Source of the DNA: Phorcus lineatus
Taxonomy: Eukaryota; Mollusca; Gastropoda; Trochida; Trochidae
Direction: 5' to 3'
Assembly (NCBI GenBank): GCA_921293015.1
Contig: OV121092.1
Span: 3,726,001-3,790,000, forward strand
Length of the DNA: 64,000 nt
Each line of letters starts with the position of its first letter. The first letter of the stretch is position 1. Shown here piece by piece: positions 48,801-64,000 of this stretch. The notes below the pieces were generated by a model that was not told the DNA's origin, made no database searches, and worked only from the letters and a program-made list of their open reading frames with translations. Made by a program: the position numbers and the translations under genes.

Positions 48801-51800
48801 ACGTTCACTTCAAATTGATCAAGTATTAGATTAGCTCGCCTTCAACACAGCAATTCTGTCCGCATAGAAGACAAATGGGTCTCCATTGAGGAATGTTTCC
48901 CTCCCACCGTAAAGGATTGCAAAGCAAATAAATTGTCCCAATATTTCCCCCCAATTTGATTACCCACTATCGGTACTTCGTCAAACTTCCCATTTCTATG
49001 TTGAAGGCGATCTTCATATCAAAATTTTCCAGTGCTTTTCACTATAAAATATACAATTAAGAACATTTAATTCCTTTCTCAGAGATCATAAAACTTGATT
49101 ATTCTTGTCTATTTGATGAGTGTTTGTATAAGCCTACTAGGCGAGTTGTTATAAATTTGGAGAGTGGCGGTTAACGGTCGGTATTTGGCTTTAGGAAATG
49201 TCCTCTTCAATGAATTAGAACATATCTGCTGGTGCCTCACAAAACATTAAGGTTATGTAAAGTCCATATGTATGTAACTTATTCCTCTATGTAATTTTCC
49301 ATTTCCAGAATTTGAAGACATAACAAAAAAATCAGGATGGTCCACTTCCCTTCCTATCTATCCCACACTGTGTGTTATTTAAATCTCATCATATCGTTGC
49401 AATATAATCGTTGCTGACTGGTCATCCCTAGAGATTACAGAATCATTATATAAAAGCTAAGTGGATATCTCGTGTCGTGAAATCAACTTCACTTGAATAA
49501 CCTCACACATGCATATTTGTCGTTATGCAATTGATTGTATTACGTAGATAAGAAATATGTGTTATCTTATATCAGAGGACAATAAGATATCATGATTTAA
49601 TGTAACTGTGCATTTTCTATGAGAATTAACCTTTTTTGAGAGTATATTGTTAATAGAGGTTGTGATGCTGTGCAATAAGAGATATTGTGTACTAAAAAGA
49701 CGATATTCATGTATGTATTTTATATCTTAAATTGATAAAAGGTCAACCTTAAAAATAATCGTTGAATAGTCACGTAGGTGCCCTCTGTGTAATTTCGTCC
49801 GGAAAATGTCAGGAATAATGGATTTACCAGCACTGAGATGATTAAATGGTGTTAATTCACCCTTCTCAAGCAACTATGACCATTGTAAGAGGTCATTCTT
49901 CATTGTATACGTTGATACACTGTTGAAAAAATCAAAACAAAGAGGAGATTTGTGGTTCATTTTTATCAACAATAAACACTATCCAAATAAACAATATCAA
50001 CATGTAATAATAACATGGTCGATGATTCTATTATTTTCTTTAAAACGAATAAATATAAGCTCAACAAATAAGTATATCTCTTGTTTCAAAATTAGATGAA
50101 CAGTAGCAACAAATGTAAGAATAAATTTTCTGAAAATAATTGCTACAGAAAATAAAGTTTATCATAGGCGGAGCGAATTAGAAAACATGTATGTACAATA
50201 CAACCTAAAACCATCTAAACTAATATGACATTGCATATTGATATTCAGATTTAAAATAAGGATAGCATAATCAAACTTAAAGCTTAAAGTCTTCTTTATT
50301 TGTTTTAGTATGTGGCTTCAAACGTTTTCCCCACAGAGTTCTTAAAAGAATAAGACTTTTTGTATATAACACGCGATTACATAGTGAACTAATTTTTATC
50401 AACAGACAACAAAACAATATTGAAATTAACAGCAAAATAATCATGTACAAAACGTCTTGTCTTTTCTAATATGATATGTGAATAACAAATACGATATACC
50501 ACACCATGGTGATAGTATGCAAACAATATATATAAATAATTAAACATGGTCTATAATCGTCTAAAATTTAGATATGTACCTTCACGTTTATATGTTAACA
50601 TAACATAACAATAAATATTCAAATACACTCTTATTAATGATAACATGAGCTTTATGGATTTATGATAAAATGCAGCGCTTATGACCAATAACTAAATATA
50701 TGTTAGAGAACAATTGGGATATGGTTGAACAGGTGACAGAAACTTATAAAGTTTAACTGCACAATTTGAGCAAACGTGGCAAAGTATGTTCAGAGCAGTC
50801 ATAATTTGCATGGTCTGGACACATGGTGATCAACATTGAACATATGAGATCAGGAGAAAAGTGCAAGAAGAAGTTCATCATTGAATAAATACAAAAGCTA
50901 AACAAACACAAATGTAAAATACAGTTAACTTTCAAGTAGTAAGGAATAACAGTTAATTTTTCTTCTTTTCTTCATTAGCGAAAGTGTGTAGTATAGCAAT
51001 ATGATTAAGGTTTTGATATCACTTTCTATGATTGAAAGAAAAAGTCTTATCAATAGTTTTTTTACTAGTTTTTTTTATCTTGAACTTATTATTCAAATTC
51101 CATTTAACAAACCTCGGAAATGTAGTTATTTTTCACTTTTACATTATAAATAAGTCAGTACGATAGCGGTAATTACGTGATAAACAATTGGACTTGTCCA
51201 AAATATTTATACATATTTGAAGTATGCTTGATTCCCTTGAAGAAATGTAAACATGTTTTTGAAATGCATATAGGCAGCAAAACAAATATTGGCAAAATCA
51301 CTGTAAAAACAACATTTCCATTTAAGCAGATGCTACATTTATAAAAATAACCAAGAACTTGAATAATGAAAATGAAACCATTCCGCCATCCTCCTTTTAT
51401 ATAGCCTTGAAAAAGGTAGGATTACTCTGCATAATCCCAGAAGCCATATCAAATACGAAATTCTTCATTTTCATAAGCTTCCTCTAAACAACCATTGAGA
51501 ACAATTAAAAAAACTCATTTTCTTTGTTCGTAATCATAACCATGTCAAAATGGATCTCCTTTGAAGTTTCCGTGAGATATATATTTTGATTCTTATATTC
51601 TGAAAACATATTTGATTCTGGATTCACATAAGATTGACAGCGTGTATTTCATTTGCTGCATCACATTAAACCTTTATTATAGACATAATCCCACTCAAGA
51701 GACTTCATACTCACGTAATGCCATAACATAACAAACTTAAAAACTTGGGAAACATCCAAATAACAAAAGTGTTTCCGATCAAATCATGAATTGGAAATTA

Positions 51801-52586
51801 TGAACAAACAATTGTAATTCTTTTTGCCCACGCTTGATAAAGGGTTTAAAGAATCACATGTAAAAAAGGACATGTATTCTTTAAAACAAATAACGAAATA
51901 GTATTTACAATCGAGACTCAAAGACTGTAAAATGTGTACAATAAAGAAATCAACAAATTATATCTTTTTCGACTTTTATTTCCCTTTGTCATGACCATCC
52001 TACAAAACATTGTTAGGTGTAGTTACTTGTTTTTGTAGTTTTGCGTTTTTCATTGACATGGTTTTACAAAGATTGAAAAATACTATCTCTCACACAATTT
52101 TCAACGACAACAGTTATAATATTGCGCAACCTCTCAATGCGTGTACCAGTACCAAAATGACAACGTTCTAAACAAACAGTTGAAATGTACATAGGGTGGT
52201 GACCTCCATACACTCATTAACTTTAGGGTTTGATCGCTTATTGCAAAGGTCATATATCTGTCTCTGTTCACCTGGTTGATAAAACAATTAGATCAATGAA
52301 TATCAATGTCATCCCCGAACATTAAAATCTCCTCCAAACGTCATACAACCACAATGCATGACAAATTGTAGTCATATGTAAATTTCACCTCTTGCTTATC
52401 CTTTTTGAATATTTCACTTAGCTTCAAAGCTCTTTTCTGACATCTCTTCGTCTTCGGCAATCGCAATATTTGGAATCATGACATTTTCAATATTTCCCCC
52501 CTTTGTCTTTTTCAAACATACTCTTCCTTGAAACTCTTTCTCCCACACAAACAAACGTGTTTCCGAGTCTTCCAGCCAATCACGAG
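39830..52586. other. Long AT-rich intergenic stretch with the GPCR 3' flank at its right end
   Basis: No gene recognised in about 12.7 kb. Slightly GC-richer islands at 47460-47650 and 48780-48980 have no family resemblance. An aaaggggcagtag motif at 45807 may be the end of an old repeat. A minus-strand AATAAA (51975-51980) lies about 610 bp past the receptor stop codon and could be its polyadenylation signal. Confidence 0.5.
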
Positions 52587-61930
<9,344 letters not shown>

Positions 61931-64000
61931 CTGAAATGAAATATAAGTGTGAGAATATCGTATAACATTTAAGTTGAAACAACTTAAGATCCTGAATATT
62001 TCACAAAGGTCTTCTACGAATAATGCTTACTATGTGCTAGTGACATTATTTTCTTCCCAAAGAGCTAGCGCAACTCCCTACGTTAACCCCTGTTTTAATT
62101 TGAGCAGATTCCCCTCCCGGGATAAATGCAACACATTTCTTTAACTAACGAATCAATTATAGCATGGACTTGAGCTACCAACGTGCTAGCATTTCCATTG
62201 ATTTTGAAGGAGATAAGGTAATCTAGGGTTACAAATTTACTATTTCCAGTTTCTAAAAATCGTTCAATTCGCCTTGCTGATAAATGGACAAATGGGTGGC
62301 AAATCTATTTCTTTGTCGTAATATTCATTTGTTTGAATTTTAAGATTATTAAAATTCAATATTAATCTTAAATTGTTCAGGCCATGTAAAGTACATGTAA
62401 GTATGATGTAAGGTAAGTATGCTTTGCAAGCCATTGATAAATACATGTTTAAATGTGACGATCCTCAAAAGCATTGTACTCGATACTATATAACAAAGAG
62501 ATTAAAAAACTAGAAACAGGACATACATACTAGATTTCTTAAATAAAGTTCATATGTTCTACTAAATTCACAAATAAACTTCATATTTCTACTAAATTCT
62601 ACAAATAATCCCCCCAATTCAACAGTTCTGGCAACTTTCAAAAGCTATAATAAATAACCGTACAGCCAGGTCTGCAAAAATATATCAATCTCAAAGTTGA
62701 TACGTTTAATATAGGGATTGATTTTGCTGTCCATTCAAAAACACCTTCATGTACGATCATATGCCAAGTTTGAGAAGCAAGTTAAGAACTGCTGAGGCAA
62801 GCACTTGTCACTTTTATCTCATTTTTTCTTCTTCTTTGTGATTTTAACCGAAGTTTGACAAGCATGGATGTAACGTTTGAATCATTCAGCCGTCACTTTT
62901 ATCTGTCGTATCACGTCAAATATTATTTGATGGTCTTTGAAGCTTTCATCGTATACAAAAAGTGGCATCGATTTCATTGAAAGGAAAAGAAAAACGTCCC
63001 CTTTTATTCACGCTTTTAGAAGCATATCGTGATAAGGCGCCATCAACTTTTCACATTCTTCCGTTAATCTGACAAGCATGATCGAACTCCAGGAAGCATT
63101 TATTCATTCCTGTAGAGGGCTCTTTAGCCATAACTCTTGTTTTGACGTGGAGAATATTCTAAAACAACAATACGGAAGGAAAATTATTTGAAAACTTCCA
63201 TTTGAAAACACAAGAAATTAACGTAAATATCCTGAATGACGAATTAACCGATTGCCTCATTGTGGAAGTATGAAGCAAAGAAAATCAATTTGTCATTGAT
63301 GTTTTCATTAATATAAAAAGTTTTTGTGTTCTAATTTCATCTATAGCTAAAGAAAAAAGAGCCGTGTTCGACGTCTTATCTTCTATAGTATAATCTGGTA
63401 TATTACACTCAAAACGTGATGTCTGTAACGTCTTAGGAAACAAAACAAAAATTCTGGGCACATTTCTAACCTTAGTTATTATCTTAATATCTTGTCAGAA
63501 TGCCATTCAGATTGCCTATAATGCATTTATACCTAATCGGTCCAGGTGAGAAGGTTATCCTATTTCCATAAGATTAAAAGAAAGAGGAAAATCTAATTGA
63601 TGGTGTTCACGTGTGTCAAAACAAATCTACGGGAAATGCAGGATTATGGGAAAGGTCAATATGCTAATTATATGATGTTTCAGCGCAAGGACAGATATTA
63701 TATGTATGTTACAATGACACGCAATTGTTACAAGGAATGTAAACCTTACATACATAATGTTCAGAAAAAATCGACATGGACATGACTACATCTTTCATAT
63801 TTAGTTTGCGAAAATATAATCGGAAAGAAAGTATGTCATTACTTTAAATATCAAAGCAAAACAATTTTGAAAGGAAAAAATATTGTAATTGTTTGTATCC
63901 TTATCGACATCTCGTGTATCCACTTTTATTTGTTTTAGGGTCATTGACCTGCTCTATGTGAACCTCCGACATTCGCTTGTATTTTCGACACAATGACTAC
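61931..64000. other. 5' intron of the receptor gene, no further exon found
   Basis: Searched on the minus strand for the first half of the hormone-binding domain (WDG, CWP, PCP motifs) and a signal peptide, and none was seen. The remaining exons and promoter should lie to the right of the window. Confidence 0.6.

Overview
The window reads as AT-rich nuclear DNA of an invertebrate animal, most likely a lophotrochozoan and probably a mollusc. The support is a spliced class B GPCR gene with animal intron structure, Penelope-like retroelements carrying hammerhead ribozymes, LINE, Tc1/mariner and piggyBac-like relics, (GA)n and (GTCT)n microsatellites, and a possible AGTGAGTGAG-type SINE remnant. 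The species call is inference. No bacterial-style operon or CRISPR array was seen.

Positions 1-9107 are a Penelope-like element (PLE) array of at least five copies. A (1-2269) and B (2270-3893) are head-to-tail on the minus strand. C (3894-5636) lies inverted against B, forming a palindrome with 1,550-bp arms. D (5711-7542, minus strand, carrying the reverse transcriptase) and E (7543-8670, plus strand) form a second palindrome. Nested fold-backs of the terminal repeat follow up to 9107. Copies A-C join the amino-terminal ORF straight to the GIY-YIG endonuclease with no reverse transcriptase between them. Every terminal repeat carries a hammerhead ribozyme, so transcripts of the A/B tandem could be cut into 2,269-nt monomers.

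Positions 9.1-52.5 kb are mostly AT-rich intergenic DNA with transposon relics: a duplicated LINE 3' fragment, a Tc1-like C-terminal scrap, a fold-back element with 69-bp inverted termini, a paired non-autonomous element (20.1 and 33 kb), a LINE end tailed by (GA)n at 29.5 kb, a 2.1-kb piggyBac-like element bounded by TTAA, and a mariner relic at 39 kb. Two short consecutive exons at 18.4-19.0 kb look like a fragment of a host gene with a WMD motif. An ancient duplication links 11.9-16.5 kb with 24.5-27.0 kb.

Positions 52,587-61,930 (minus strand) hold the one clear host gene: the last ten exons of a corticotropin-releasing-factor/DH44-type receptor. They cover part of the hormone-binding domain, all seven transmembrane segments and the C-terminal tail. 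All splice phases agree and give 365 codons plus a stop. The first exons (signal peptide and start of the extracellular domain) lie beyond the right edge. Its introns carry microsatellites and small duplications.
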